Source: Zavarzinella formosa DSM 19928 (lineage in GTDB: Bacteria > Planctomycetota > Planctomycetia > Gemmatales > Gemmataceae). From it: 64,000 nucleotides of DNA. Location of the stretch: assembly GCF_000255705.1 (NCBI RefSeq), contig NZ_JH636444.1:26980-90979 (forward strand). Direction: 5' to 3'. Of this stretch, positions 25,875-34,680 are shown piece after piece. The notes under the pieces are model-generated. The model was given only the letters and a program-made list of their open reading frames with translations. It was not told where the DNA came from and did not search any database. Every line of letters starts with the position of its first letter. Position 1 is the stretch's first letter. The translations under genes and the position numbers were made by a program.

Positions 25875-27041
25875 ATGTCCTCACCACCCTCGAAACCCGC
25901 CTCTCATGCGCCGTTTGTCGAATACCCGGATCCGGTGATCGATCCGGACAAAGAGCCGGAAGTCAACAAGCTCTTTCGCATGGCCATGAAGTTTGAGGCG
26001 TCCGACTTGCACTTGAAAGTCGGCAATCCACCGATGATGCGTCTCAAGGGAGATATCCGCAAAACTGACCGCCCGCCGGTGACGCAAGAGGACATGGAAC
26101 GCTGGTTCCATCCCATTCTCAAACCGCACCTTCGGCGGATTCTGGAGGATGAAGGGGGCGTGGACTTTTCGTGGGTGGTCGGCAAGGACGAATGCCGATT
26201 CCGTGTGTCGCTGTTCAAACAACGCGGCCGGCTCTCGCTAGTCTCCCGGCGGGTGAACTCGTCGATTCCGAACTTTGCCTCCCTCGGTTTGCCGGACACC
26301 ATTGAAAAGCTGTGTCACTTCTCGGAAGGAATGGTCATTCTCGCCGGAGTGACCGGTTCCGGCAAATCGACGACGATTGCCTCGATGCTGGATTATGTGG
26401 CCGAGAATGAGCCTCTGCACATTCTCACTGTTGAAGACCCGATTGAATTCACTTTCACTGACAAGAAGGCATACATCAACCAGCGGGAAATCGGCTTGGA
26501 TTGCATCAACTGGCACAAGGCGTTGAAAGACGCCGTGCGGCAAGACCCGGACGTGATTCTCGTCGGCGAGTTGCGGGACGTGGAAACATTCGAGGCCGCC
26601 GTTCACTCGGCCGAAACCGGGCACTTGGTGTTCGGCACGATTCACGCCTCCAGTGCCCACACGACGATTAACCGAATCCTTGACCTCTTCCCGCCGGAAA
26701 AGCACCATGCCATTCGGCAAGCGCTGGCGAACAACTTGAAGTCCGTGGTGGCCCAAAAATTGGTGAAGGGCATCAAGAAAAGCCGGGTGCCGACGAATGA
26801 GATCATGATCGTCAATCCGACGATCCGCAAACTGATTTCCGAAGGACGTGACCATTCAATTGCGGACGCCATCCGTATTGGTTACAACGAAGGCATGATG
26901 GACTTCACCGAGAGTCTTCGGCAACTGGTAGATGGCGGGCATGTCGAGAAGAGTGTTGCCTTGGAGTTTGCCCCGGACCCGGAAAAATTGAAGATGGCCC
27001 TGAAGGGCATCAAGGTCGCCGCGCCAGGTATTTTGTCGTAA
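25875..27041 (+). CDS. pilT: PilT-type twitching motility / retraction ATPase
   Basis: A 388-residue hexameric secretion ATPase of the PilT branch, which pulls back type IV pili. The N-terminal PAS-like domain has ASDLHLKVGNPPMMRLKGDI. Walker A is GVTGSGKSTTIAS (about 155-167), the Asp box LTVEDPIEFTF, Walker B DPDVILVGELRDVETFEAA and the His box TGHLVFGTIHASSAHTT. The AIRI-type arginine stretch is IADAIRIGYNEG. Length is slightly above the PilT norm. The next gene is a PilB/GspE-like ATPase, but no pilin, PilC or PilM-Q genes are in view, so the machine it serves is uncertain. Confidence 0.88.
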   Translation: MSSPPSKPASHAPFVEYPDPVIDPDKEPEVNKLFRMAMKFEASDLHLKVGNPPMMRLKGDIRKTDRPPVTQEDMERWFHPILKPHLRRILEDEGGVDFSWVVGKDECRFRVSLFKQRGRLSLVSRRVNSSIPNFASLGLPDTIEKLCHFSEGMVILAGVTGSGKSTTIASMLDYVAENEPLHILTVEDPIEFTFTDKKAYINQREIGLDCINWHKALKDAVRQDPDVILVGELRDVETFEAAVHSAETGHLVFGTIHASSAHTTINRILDLFPPEKHHAIRQALANNLKSVVAQKLVKGIKKSRVPTNEIMIVNPTIRKLISEGRDHSIADAIRIGYNEGMMDFTESLRQLVDGGHVEKSVALEFAPDPEKLKMALKGIKVAAPGILS

Positions 27042-27092
27042 ATCGAATGTTCGATTAATCAATCGGTGGTTTCATCGCACCCGCCGATTGAT
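27041..27092 (+). terminator. Tandem hairpins between the two secretion ATPases
   Basis: Two small hairpins follow the pilT-type stop codon: aatcga/tcgatt (27041-27056) and a 12-bp stem (27058-27069 with 27081-27092, one G-U type mismatch), followed by ggttatttct. They may be a weak terminator or a stabilising 3' structure between the two ATPase genes. Confidence 0.4.
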
Positions 27093-27131
27093 GGTTATTT
27101 CTCTCCGGCGAGACGAGGGTGACCCTTCCCG

Positions 27132-28835
27132 ATGCTAGCGGTCTCGTCCCATGTTCCGTTAATCGATCCGATGACGATCCTGTCCACGTTTCCCCGTGGC
27201 GATGGTCTGTTCTTGCATCACGGCAAACTGTTTGTCTACCTGATTTTGTATCTGCTGTGGATTCGCACCATCACTTGGGTGGACCGCGACGCCAAAACCT
27301 TTGGCTTGCCCCGCACCAATTGGGATTTTCTCCTGATGAGTTGCGCCGTGGGCGGTTTGGCGATCATTTGGATCATCCCGATTTTTGGCGTCGCTTATGT
27401 CTTGGCCATGCTGCTTTACGCTTCCCCGTTTTTCATTTACGTTTCGCAGCGGAACCAAAAAGTTCCCCCGCCGTTGCGGGTGTTTACCAAGGCTCACATT
27501 CGCCGTTGGATTCGCCGGAACGCCGGGTTCGAGATTGCCGGGATCAAAGATCCGCGAAAGGAAATCCCCATTCGGTTCATCGGCAAAATGTCCGGCGGCC
27601 AGGATGACAAGGGGGACAACAAACTCGCCAAAGTGGTCCATTCCGAGGGATACCGGGCGTCGCAGGAACTTGTTTGGAATGCCATCAACACACGGGCGAC
27701 GGACATCCACATGGAGCCGACCCGCGATTCAATGATCGTTCGTTACCGGATTGACGGGATTTTGCAGTCGGCCCAGACATATCAGGTCAAGCCGGGGCTG
27801 TTGATCCTGAACGTGTACAAGAACCTTGCGGGGATGGACATTGCCGAGCGCCGCAAGCCGCAGGACGGCAGTTTCTCAGCTGAGATCGAGGGAACCCGCC
27901 TGGTCGATTTCCGGGTGGCCACATCCGGGAGCGTGAACGGCGAAAAGCTGGTGATGCGTATTCTCGACTCCTCAAAGCAGATGAAGAGTCTGGAGGAAGT
28001 CGGTTTCCGCGATGTCATGCGAGCCAAACTGGGGCATATCATCCAGCAGCCTCACGGGATGCTGATTACTTGCGGTCCGACCGGGGCCGGAAAGACATCC
28101 ACGCTATATGCGTGTATGAATCAGATCGACCGTCACACGCGGAATGTGATTACACTGGAAAACCCAGTCGAATACCTGATCGACAACGTCACCCAGATTG
28201 AAGTGAATCCCAAGGCCGGGAAGACCTTCGCCGCCGAACTTCGGAGCATCTTGCGGCAAGACCCGGACGTGATTCTGATCGGGGAAGTCCGCGATATTGA
28301 AACGGCCGAGATTGCCTGTCAGGCCGCCCAGACCGGGCACATGGTTTTCACCACCCTGCACGCCAACGACACGATCACCGCCCTCGGCCGGTTGATCGAC
28401 CTTGGGGTGAAGCCGTTCATGGTGGCCAGTGCCGTCTCGGCCGTGGTGGGCCAGCGACTTGTCCGGGTTCTTTGCCCCAAGTGCCGCGTGGCCTACAAGC
28501 CCTCGGCCGAGACGCTGAAAAAATTGCGGCTTTCCCCGGACAAGGTCACGAAGTTATACCGGGCCAGATCCGAAGGCTCCAAGACCGGTGAAGACCAACC
28601 CCCGGCCAACAATTGCCCGCATTGCGGGGGCACTGGTTATCACGGGCGGATGGGGATCTTCGAGTTGCTGGTGTTGAACGACGAGATACGGAATTTGATT
28701 CGGAACAATCTGGACTTGGGATCGATCAAGGCGGCCGCCTTGAAGAACAATTATGTGACGATCTTGGAAGACGGCGTCCGCAAATTGGTGGACGGGCTGA
28801 CTTCCATCGAGGAATTACAACGGGTCGCCAAGTGA
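27132..28835 (+). CDS. PilB/GspE-type ATPase with N-terminal membrane anchor
   Basis: A 567-residue assembly ATPase of type IV pilus / type II secretion systems. Residues 33-50, 66-82 and 83-103 look like membrane helices, replacing the soluble MshEN domain normal for PilB. The rest is standard: ARATDIHMEP-type entry (written NTRATDIHMEP, 186-196), Walker A GPTGAGKTS (315-323), Asp box ENPVEYL, Walker B DPDVILIGEVRDIETAE (377-393), His box TGHMVFTTLHAND, and a zinc module with C448, C451, C495 and C498 (CPKC and CPHC). It probably powers assembly of a pilus or pseudopilus from a membrane-anchored position. An alternative start is the ATG at 27171. Confidence 0.85.
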   Translation: MLAVSSHVPLIDPMTILSTFPRGDGLFLHHGKLFVYLILYLLWIRTITWVDRDAKTFGLPRTNWDFLLMSCAVGGLAIIWIIPIFGVAYVLAMLLYASPFFIYVSQRNQKVPPPLRVFTKAHIRRWIRRNAGFEIAGIKDPRKEIPIRFIGKMSGGQDDKGDNKLAKVVHSEGYRASQELVWNAINTRATDIHMEPTRDSMIVRYRIDGILQSAQTYQVKPGLLILNVYKNLAGMDIAERRKPQDGSFSAEIEGTRLVDFRVATSGSVNGEKLVMRILDSSKQMKSLEEVGFRDVMRAKLGHIIQQPHGMLITCGPTGAGKTSTLYACMNQIDRHTRNVITLENPVEYLIDNVTQIEVNPKAGKTFAAELRSILRQDPDVILIGEVRDIETAEIACQAAQTGHMVFTTLHANDTITALGRLIDLGVKPFMVASAVSAVVGQRLVRVLCPKCRVAYKPSAETLKKLRLSPDKVTKLYRARSEGSKTGEDQPPANNCPHCGGTGYHGRMGIFELLVLNDEIRNLIRNNLDLGSIKAAALKNNYVTILEDGVRKLVDGLTSIEELQRVAK

Positions 28836-28851
28836 CCAACGGGAGACGGCG

Positions 28852-29643
28852 ATGCTGGCGGTAATGACCCTGTTTGTCATGGGTTTTGTGGTCTTCTCGA
28901 TGATGCGGGAGGGACTGTTCAGTGCCCTGTGCTATTTGTTTGGCGTGGTCTTCGCGGGACTGATCTCTTTTCATTTCTGGCCCCCGCTCGCCAATGCCTT
29001 GGAAGACTCTTTCCAAGGCAGTTTTCTGGCCAATTACGAAGACGCAGTCGCTTTGTACGTGATCTTCGCCATCGTGCTTCTTCTGTGTCGCGTGACCTCA
29101 AACGCCATCGCCGGCCGGGAATTGGATATCCCCCCGCAGATGTCCCAAATCGGTGGTGGAATCATCGGAGCCGTGACCGGCTACTTGGTGGCCGGATTCC
29201 TTGTGTGCGCCCTTCAAACACTTCCGTGGGAAGAGAAGTTCCTAGGTTATCAGCCCCCTCCCACGGAACCGACCGCCGGCAGGGGTTATGGGTTCATTTC
29301 CAAGAAAGTCATCCCGCCGGATCAGATGTGGCTCAAACTCATGCGGCACGCGAGCCTGAAGATTTTCGAGGATGAAGATTTGTCTTATGCAAAGTCCGCC
29401 GAGCCGTTTGATGTCTTCACCTATCAATTCTCGAAGTATCGTCGGCTGCAACCAGATGGCAAACCGTTGGAGATCCCTCTGCCACCCGCGCCGCCTCTGC
29501 CGCCGAAAAAGGACCCGATGATCGATGGCAAAAAAGATCCGCCGGTTGAGGATAAAAAAGTTCCGGCTGTTGATGGAATGCCAGATCCGGCCATTGAGGA
29601 AAAGAAAGATCCGCCAGAAAACAAAAAAGAAGACCCGATGTGA
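28852..29643 (+). CDS. CvpA-like membrane protein with charged C-terminal repeats
   Basis: A 263-residue membrane protein. Four hydrophobic segments fill residues about 1-125 (MLAVMTLFVMGFVVFSMM; ALCYLFGVVFAGLISFHF; AVALYVIFAIVLLLC; IGGGIIGAVTGYLVAGFLVC), in the manner of CvpA/colicin V production proteins. The remainder is soluble and ends in a low-complexity tail of degenerate KKDPxxDxKK repeats with many Pro, Asp and Lys (about 215-263). It starts 16 bases after the secretion ATPase stop with a gggaga ribosome site, so it is likely in one transcript with it. The CvpA assignment is by topology; function is not known. Confidence 0.65.
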   Translation: MLAVMTLFVMGFVVFSMMREGLFSALCYLFGVVFAGLISFHFWPPLANALEDSFQGSFLANYEDAVALYVIFAIVLLLCRVTSNAIAGRELDIPPQMSQIGGGIIGAVTGYLVAGFLVCALQTLPWEEKFLGYQPPPTEPTAGRGYGFISKKVIPPDQMWLKLMRHASLKIFEDEDLSYAKSAEPFDVFTYQFSKYRRLQPDGKPLEIPLPPAPPLPPKKDPMIDGKKDPPVEDKKVPAVDGMPDPAIEEKKDPPENKKEDPM

Positions 29644-29660
29644 TCCGGCGGGTTGTTGGC

Positions 29661-31001
29661 CTATTTCTTCAACGAAACGGCCACGATCTCTTTGTCGTTC
29701 CGCACATACATCGTCTGATTCGCATAAGCCGGATGGGACCACACCACCGGGCGGCCAAGGGCCATCTTGTTGGTGGGTTCCAGAATCTTCGCCCGGCTGA
29801 TTTCCGTGTACTTCTCCGGGGAAAACTTGGCGATGATCAATTCGCCAAGCTCGTTGAACAGGAAATATTTGTCTTCGTGCGGCGTGATAAACGCATTCCC
29901 CCACCGCACCGATTTCCCGGCGATTGGTTCATGAGTCATCCAGACTCGTTTGCCGGTCATCAACTCCAGACAGCGTAATTCCCCGTAACTGCACACTCCG
30001 TAAATGTGATCCCCGGTGATCACCGGTGTTGGCATGATGGAATGCAGATCCACCGTGTTTTCAGGCATCACCGCCGCCTGTCCCGCCTTGCTCTTGCTCT
30101 TCCAAATCACCTTGGGCGAGTCCCCGCTCACATCCAACAGCAACGAACCGTTGTAGAAGGACGTCAGAAACACTTCGGTCTTGTTGACAAGTCGTGGCAT
30201 CGGAGCCGTGAGGGCGTTTTGAATCTCCCAGGTGTATTGCCAGTTTTTCTTTCCCGTTTCGGGATTCAATGAAACGACCGCGTGACTGTGCCAGATGATG
30301 AGTTCCCGTTTTCCGTTGATGTCGAAGATCACCGGCGGGCAGTAACCGGCATCACCGGGGATGGACAACGAGGCCCACTTTTCCGCGCCTGTTTTTTTGT
30401 CGAATGACACCACGCCCTTCGAGCCGCCGATAAGGCAAATAATCTGATCGCCATCAACAAGCGGGTGCGAAGAGAAGCCCCAAACCGGAAGTTCGGCGTC
30501 ATAATCTTTCAGGTAATTCTTCTTCCAGGCCACGGACCCGTCGGCCACTTTGAGGCAATACAAGTCTCCCATCGCCCCAAGGTGATAGACAAGATCGCCA
30601 TCCACACTCGGCGTGCAGCGGGGGCCGGCGGCGTAGCTGATCCGATATTCGCTGTCGTACTCGAATTTCCAAAGTTGCTTGCCCGTCTTTTCGTCGAGGC
30701 AAAGCACCCGTTCCTTCCCTTTTACGGCTGTTTTGGCGAAGGGATTGTTTGGATTTTCCGAACCCTCGGCCAGATAGCGATCCGGCACGTAGACTTTGCC
30801 CCCAGCGACGGCCGGACCCGCATAGCCCATGCCCACGGGCTGCCTCCAGAGGATCTTCGGGCCGTCTTTCGGCAGTTCGTCGACGATGCCTTTTTCCCGC
30901 CAATAACCGTCCCGTTTGGGTCCGAGCCATTGAGGCCAGTCATCGGCCATGCCTTGGGCGGCCAGGCCGAACCACAGGGAGAGAATCAGTAGTCGCTTCA
31001 T
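29661..31001 (-). CDS. Exported PQQ-like beta-propeller protein
   Basis: A 446-residue exported protein with signal peptide MKRLLILSLWFGLAAQGMA and an opening WPQWLGPKRDGYWREKGIVD, common in planctomycete PQQ-propeller proteins. Propeller blades are seen as repeated 'G..YC....G...W' type strands: GDLYCLKVADGSVAWKK, GVVSFDKKTGAEKWASL, AVVSLNPETGKKNWQYT and ELRCLELMTGKRVWMTH. Without the dehydrogenase domain it is more likely a structural, binding or assembly propeller than a quinoprotein enzyme. It converges with the CvpA-like gene and is divergent from ffh. Confidence 0.88.
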   Translation of the reverse strand: MKRLLILSLWFGLAAQGMADDWPQWLGPKRDGYWREKGIVDELPKDGPKILWRQPVGMGYAGPAVAGGKVYVPDRYLAEGSENPNNPFAKTAVKGKERVLCLDEKTGKQLWKFEYDSEYRISYAAGPRCTPSVDGDLVYHLGAMGDLYCLKVADGSVAWKKNYLKDYDAELPVWGFSSHPLVDGDQIICLIGGSKGVVSFDKKTGAEKWASLSIPGDAGYCPPVIFDINGKRELIIWHSHAVVSLNPETGKKNWQYTWEIQNALTAPMPRLVNKTEVFLTSFYNGSLLLDVSGDSPKVIWKSKSKAGQAAVMPENTVDLHSIMPTPVITGDHIYGVCSYGELRCLELMTGKRVWMTHEPIAGKSVRWGNAFITPHEDKYFLFNELGELIIAKFSPEKYTEISRAKILEPTNKMALGRPVVWSHPAYANQTMYVRNDKEIVAVSLKK

Positions 31002-31170
31002 GGATGGATGCTCCGTCCGGCAAACAAGAATTGTCGTCAGTGGTGAGGATACGGAAATGTTCCGTAAATCTTACACGAGCGACAGGGGGCTTGGTGTCCC
31101 GTTGCAACATGGCGACAGGCATCCTAAAGTAACGCTTGCGGCATCCTCACACCGGGTCGGCGGGCACTCC

Positions 31171-32616
31171 ATGTTTGATGGCATTCAGCGCGGCATCAAA
31201 GAAGCACTGGGCAAGTTCCGGGGCCGTCGGCTCACGGCCGACAATATCCGCGAGGGAATGCGGGAAGTTCGCCGGGCCTTTCTTGAAGCGGACGTGAACT
31301 TCAATGTCACGAACGATTTCATCGCCCGCGTCGAGGCGCAGTCCGTCGGCGCCGATGTGCTGGAGCGGGTCAACCCCGCCGATCAGATCGTCAAAATTGT
31401 CTTTGATGAGCTGGTCAAGCTCATGGGGCCGGTGGATCACAAGATCCCGGTGTTCAAGGATCGGCCGACCATCCTGATGATGTGCGGATTGCAAGGGGCC
31501 GGTAAGACGACCACTTGCGGCAAGCTTGCCCTGAAACTGCGCGATGCGGGCCGCCGTCCGTTGTTGGTCGCCGCGGACTTGCAACGCCCGGCCGCCGTCG
31601 ACCAGTTGAAGGTTCTCGGGGAACAACTCCAAATTCCGGTCTATTCGGAGGCCACCAGCCCGGTTCAAGTCTGTAAAAATGCCGTGGCTTATGCCAAGCA
31701 GAATTCGCTCGACCTCATCATTCTGGACACCGCCGGTCGGCTCCAGATTGATCAGGAATTAATGAATGAATTGAATCAGATTGATCGGCAGGTTCAGCCG
31801 GATCATGTTTATCTCGTCGTCGATGCGATGATCGGGCAGGAGGCCGTGAACGTCTCGAAGACGTTCAATGACGCCCTGACGGTCAACGGTGTCATTCTGA
31901 CGAAGTTGGACGGGGACGCACGCGGCGGGGCGGCCCTCTCGATCAAGGCCATTACCGGGGTTCAGATCAAGTTCATCGGCGTCGGCGAGAAATTGCAGGC
32001 GTTGGAAGATTTTCGGCCGGAGAGCATGGCCTCGCGGATCATGGGGCAGGGCGACCTCATGGGCCTTGTCGAAAAGGTCCAGCAGATCCAGGCGGACGTC
32101 TCCGAAGAGCAGATGCTCAAGCAGCAGGAGGCATTGGCCAAGGGGAAATTCACGCTGGACGATTTCCGGGTGCATTTTGCCAACATCCAGAAGATGGGGA
32201 TGAAAGACCTCATCGGCCGGATGCCCGGAATGTCCGAGATGATCCCCGAGGGGGAAGACCCCGAAGTGGCCCTGAAACGGGTTCAGGGGATGATCGACTC
32301 GATGACCAAGAAGGAACGGAACGACCCGGACATCATCGACATGTCCCGCCGCAAACGGATCGCGGCCGGCAGTGGCGTGCAACCGCAGGAAGTCAGCCAG
32401 TTTCTCAAGCAGTTTGATTCGGTTCGCCAGATCATGAAGCAAATGATGTCCATGAACATCTGGCAGCGCATCAAAATGATGAGCGGGCTTGGCAAGGCGG
32501 GGGCGTTTGCCCCCGGCGGCGAAAGCATGTTGAAAACCAAGGGGGACACCGGCCACCGCAAGAGCGCCAAGGAGCGGGCCGAAGAACGGAAAAAGAAGAA
32601 AAAGAAAAAGCGTTGA
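31171..32616 (+). CDS. ffh: Signal recognition particle protein (SRP54)
   Basis: A 481-residue GTPase that binds signal sequences at the ribosome and brings them to the FtsY receptor. The N domain starts MFDGIQRGIKEALGKFRGRR. G-domain motifs are GLQGAGKTTTCGKLA, AADLQRPAAVDQLK, LDTAGRL and TKLDGDARGGAALS. The M domain is rich in methionine (KQMMSMNIWQRIKMMSG) and ends in a strongly basic Lys tail. A longer open frame upstream is not family-like, so I start at 31171. The gene opens a run of translation genes and is about 100 bases before rpsP. Confidence 0.96.
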   Translation: MFDGIQRGIKEALGKFRGRRLTADNIREGMREVRRAFLEADVNFNVTNDFIARVEAQSVGADVLERVNPADQIVKIVFDELVKLMGPVDHKIPVFKDRPTILMMCGLQGAGKTTTCGKLALKLRDAGRRPLLVAADLQRPAAVDQLKVLGEQLQIPVYSEATSPVQVCKNAVAYAKQNSLDLIILDTAGRLQIDQELMNELNQIDRQVQPDHVYLVVDAMIGQEAVNVSKTFNDALTVNGVILTKLDGDARGGAALSIKAITGVQIKFIGVGEKLQALEDFRPESMASRIMGQGDLMGLVEKVQQIQADVSEEQMLKQQEALAKGKFTLDDFRVHFANIQKMGMKDLIGRMPGMSEMIPEGEDPEVALKRVQGMIDSMTKKERNDPDIIDMSRRKRIAAGSGVQPQEVSQFLKQFDSVRQIMKQMMSMNIWQRIKMMSGLGKAGAFAPGGESMLKTKGDTGHRKSAKERAEERKKKKKKKR

Positions 32617-32648
32617 GCAATTTTGGAGGAATCCAACACGCGGGTTGC

Positions 32649-32676
32649 TTGTCGTTCGTCCGCACGCTTGTACACT
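32649..32676 (+). promoter_or_regulatory. Candidate promoter of the rpsP-trmD-rplS operon
   Basis: In the gap after ffh, ttgtcg (32649-32654) and tacact (32671-32676) are spaced by 16 bases, close to the -35 and -10 boxes of a housekeeping sigma factor. The predicted start of transcription would be about 35 bases before the rpsP GTG. It is a match by eye only. Confidence 0.35.
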
Positions 32677-32718
32677 AGAAGTTCGTTAAAAATTTGGTCG
32701 ATGGAACAGGGTAATCAA

Positions 32719-33006
32719 GTGGCTGTTCGCATTCGGATGAAGCCGATGGGCCGGACTCACCGGGCCTTCTATCGCATTGTGGTGATCGACTCCCGCCAGC
32801 CGAACGACGGCCGGGTGATCGAGGATCTTGGCACGTATGATCCGCACGTGAGTGACGGCGAAAAGGGCGTGACCCTGATCCCGGACCGGATCAAGTATTG
32901 GAAGAGCGTGGGAGCCAAGGTCTCGGACAAGGTCGAGATTTTGATCAACAAGTACATTGCCAAATTTGAATCGCTGCAAGCGGCCAATGAGCCGAAGTCG
33001 GCGTAA
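32719..33006 (+). CDS. rpsP: 30S ribosomal protein S16
   Basis: A 95-residue S16, a small-subunit assembly protein. Starting at the GTG (32719) it reads MAVRIRMKPMGRTHRAFYRI, as in most S16 proteins, with a cagggt ribosome site about ten bases before. An in-frame ATG at 32701 would add six residues. Conserved DSRQPNDGRVIEDLGTYDP and the C-terminal WKSVGAKVSDKVEIL are present. The gene starts the conserved rpsP-trmD-rplS order, with trmD 15 bases later. Confidence 0.93.
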   Translation: MAVRIRMKPMGRTHRAFYRIVVIDSRQPNDGRVIEDLGTYDPHVSDGEKGVTLIPDRIKYWKSVGAKVSDKVEILINKYIAKFESLQAANEPKSA

Positions 33007-33021
33007 GTTTGGCGGGGAAAG

Positions 33022-33726
33022 ATGGCTGTGCGTTTCGACGTTCTGACCCTCTTTCCCGATTTGTTTTCCGGGTATGTCTCCCAAAGCCTGCTCAAACAGG
33101 CCATCGACAACGGACTGGTTCGGATTCACCTCTGGAACATCCGTGATTGGGCGACGGGAAAACACAAGACGGTCGATGATCGTCCTTTCGGCGGCGGTCC
33201 GGGAATGGTGTTGATGCCCGGTCCCGTGACTGATTGTGTCGAAGCCGTGCAAAGTCAGGATGAACCCGGCCAGTTGGTGATGCTCACCCCGGCCGGTGAA
33301 CGATTGACGCAGCGGGTGGTTGAGGAACTGGCGTTACTCCCCAGAATCCTCCTTCTTTGCGGTCGATACGAAGGGTTTGACGAGCGGATTCGGCTGGGGC
33401 TGAAACCCCGCGAAATTTCGCTCGGGGATTTTGTGTGCAACGGCGGCGAAGTGCCCGCCATGACGGTCATCGACACGGTGATTCGTCTAATCCCCGGCGT
33501 CTTGGGCGACGAGCAATCGGCCCGCGACGAATCGCACAGCGTGGACGGTCGCTTGGAATATCCCCAATACACAAGGCCGAGGGATTTCCGTGGGATGACC
33601 GTGCCGGAAGTTTTGTTAAATGGCAATCATCAGGCGATTGCCCGCTGGCGGGAAGAGCAATCCGACCTTCGGAGCGCGGCCCGGACCGGCCAAACCGATC
33701 AACCGACGAAGGATGAATTGCCATGA
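33022..33726 (+). CDS. trmD: tRNA (guanine37-N1)-methyltransferase
   Basis: A 234-residue SPOUT-fold enzyme that methylates G37 next to the anticodon and so prevents frameshifting. Opening is RFDVLTLFPDLFSGY; HKTVDDRPFGGGPGMVLMP and the AdoMet knot motifs LLLCGRYEGFDERI and SLGDFVCNGGEVPAMTVID are clear, followed by ESHSVDGRLEYPQYTRP. Its stop overlaps the rplS start by four bases. Confidence 0.97.
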   Translation: MAVRFDVLTLFPDLFSGYVSQSLLKQAIDNGLVRIHLWNIRDWATGKHKTVDDRPFGGGPGMVLMPGPVTDCVEAVQSQDEPGQLVMLTPAGERLTQRVVEELALLPRILLLCGRYEGFDERIRLGLKPREISLGDFVCNGGEVPAMTVIDTVIRLIPGVLGDEQSARDESHSVDGRLEYPQYTRPRDFRGMTVPEVLLNGNHQAIARWREEQSDLRSAARTGQTDQPTKDELP

Positions 33727-34160
33727 AGAACAAACTCCTCACCATCGTGGAAGCGAAGCAGTCGGCCCAAAAGGCCGATCTGAACAAAAAGCAGGGTGAG
33801 ATTTCCAAGACGTCCACCGAACGGACGATTCCGCAGATTCGCGTGGGCGACACCGTGGACGTTCACTTCTGGCTGGAACTCGGCGAAAAGGGCCGTATCC
33901 AAGTGTTCAGTGGCACCGTCATCGCCATCAAGCACGAAAAGCCGGACGAGATGATCAACGTCCGCAAAATCGTGCAGGGCGAGGGCGTGGAGCGGATCTT
34001 CCCGCTGCTCTCCCCCCGGATTGCCAAGATCGAAGTCAAGAAGACCGGGGCCGTCCGCCGGGCCAAACTGTACTACTTGCGTGACCGCGTCGGCAAGGCG
34101 ACCCGTCTCAAGGAACGCAAGAAGGGGCCGGCCCAGACCAAGGCTCCGGTCAAGAAGTAA
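33723..34160 (+). CDS. rplS: 50S ribosomal protein L19
   Basis: A 145-residue L19, located at the interface of the ribosomal subunits. Family motifs are RVGDTVDVHFWLELGEKGRI, QVFSGTVIAIK, GVERIFPLLSPRIAKIEVKK and a closing RRAKLYYLRDRVGKATRLKE. A basic C-terminal tail of about 15 residues extends the usual length (115-130). The ATG overlaps the trmD stop (ATGA). Confidence 0.96.
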   Translation: MKNKLLTIVEAKQSAQKADLNKKQGEISKTSTERTIPQIRVGDTVDVHFWLELGEKGRIQVFSGTVIAIKHEKPDEMINVRKIVQGEGVERIFPLLSPRIAKIEVKKTGAVRRAKLYYLRDRVGKATRLKERKKGPAQTKAPVKK

Positions 34161-34189
34161 CCTCACCGGCAATCACCGATGAGCCACGG

Positions 34190-34226
34190 GGCCGTGAGCC
34201 GTCCATGAGACGCCTCACGGCCTTTC
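34190..34226 (+). terminator. Hairpin after rplS
   Basis: A 9-bp stem ggccgtgag/ctcacggcc (34190-34198 and 34214-34222) follows the rplS stop by about 30 bases and is followed by tttct. It may reduce transcription into yraN, which lies only 20 bases further on. Confidence 0.5.
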
Positions 34227-34245
34227 TCTGTCCGGGAGGAACATC

Positions 34246-34662
34246 ATGCTCCCCGATGGTTTCACGAGATTCCCGTGGTATCGCCGTTGGTTTGGCCGAC
34301 GTTCCGAACGATGGGCGGCGAAGTTTTTGCGGCGATCCGGTTTTTGGATCATCGGCCAAAATATTCAAGACACGCTCGGCGAAATCGATCTGCTGGCCAT
34401 TGATGGCGGTTGTGTGGTGATTGTCGAAGTGCGTTCGAGCGAGAGCCGGTCGCTGGATGATTTGGCCCGCACGGTCAACTTGGAAAAACAACGGCGATTG
34501 ACGGATGCCACCGTGCGGTTCGTCAAACGTCGAAAACTCTGGAATGTCCCCGTCCGGTTCGATGTGCTGGCCGTGCGTTGGCCGCCGGAGAGCCGTGAAC
34601 CCGAAGTCCTGCATTTGCGTCATGCGTTTCAAGCGGTGGGCCGCTTTCAACTCCATTCCTGA
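34246..34662 (+). CDS. yraN: YraN/UPF0102-family nuclease-like protein
   Basis: A 138-residue member of the UPF0102 family, which has a restriction-endonuclease-like fold. The motif region GEIDLLAIDGGCVVIVEVRS matches the E-x-D-x(12-15)-E-V-K pattern, except that the lysine of EVK reads arginine (EVRS). The N-terminal helix AERWAAKFLRRSGFWII is replaced by the equivalent RSERWAAKFLRRSGFWI. The cellular role of the family is not established; it is often found near ribosomal or rnhB genes, as here after rplS. Confidence 0.85.
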   Translation: MLPDGFTRFPWYRRWFGRRSERWAAKFLRRSGFWIIGQNIQDTLGEIDLLAIDGGCVVIVEVRSSESRSLDDLARTVNLEKQRRLTDATVRFVKRRKLWNVPVRFDVLAVRWPPESREPEVLHLRHAFQAVGRFQLHS

Positions 34663-34680
34663 ACTTGGTTCCAAACCCCC

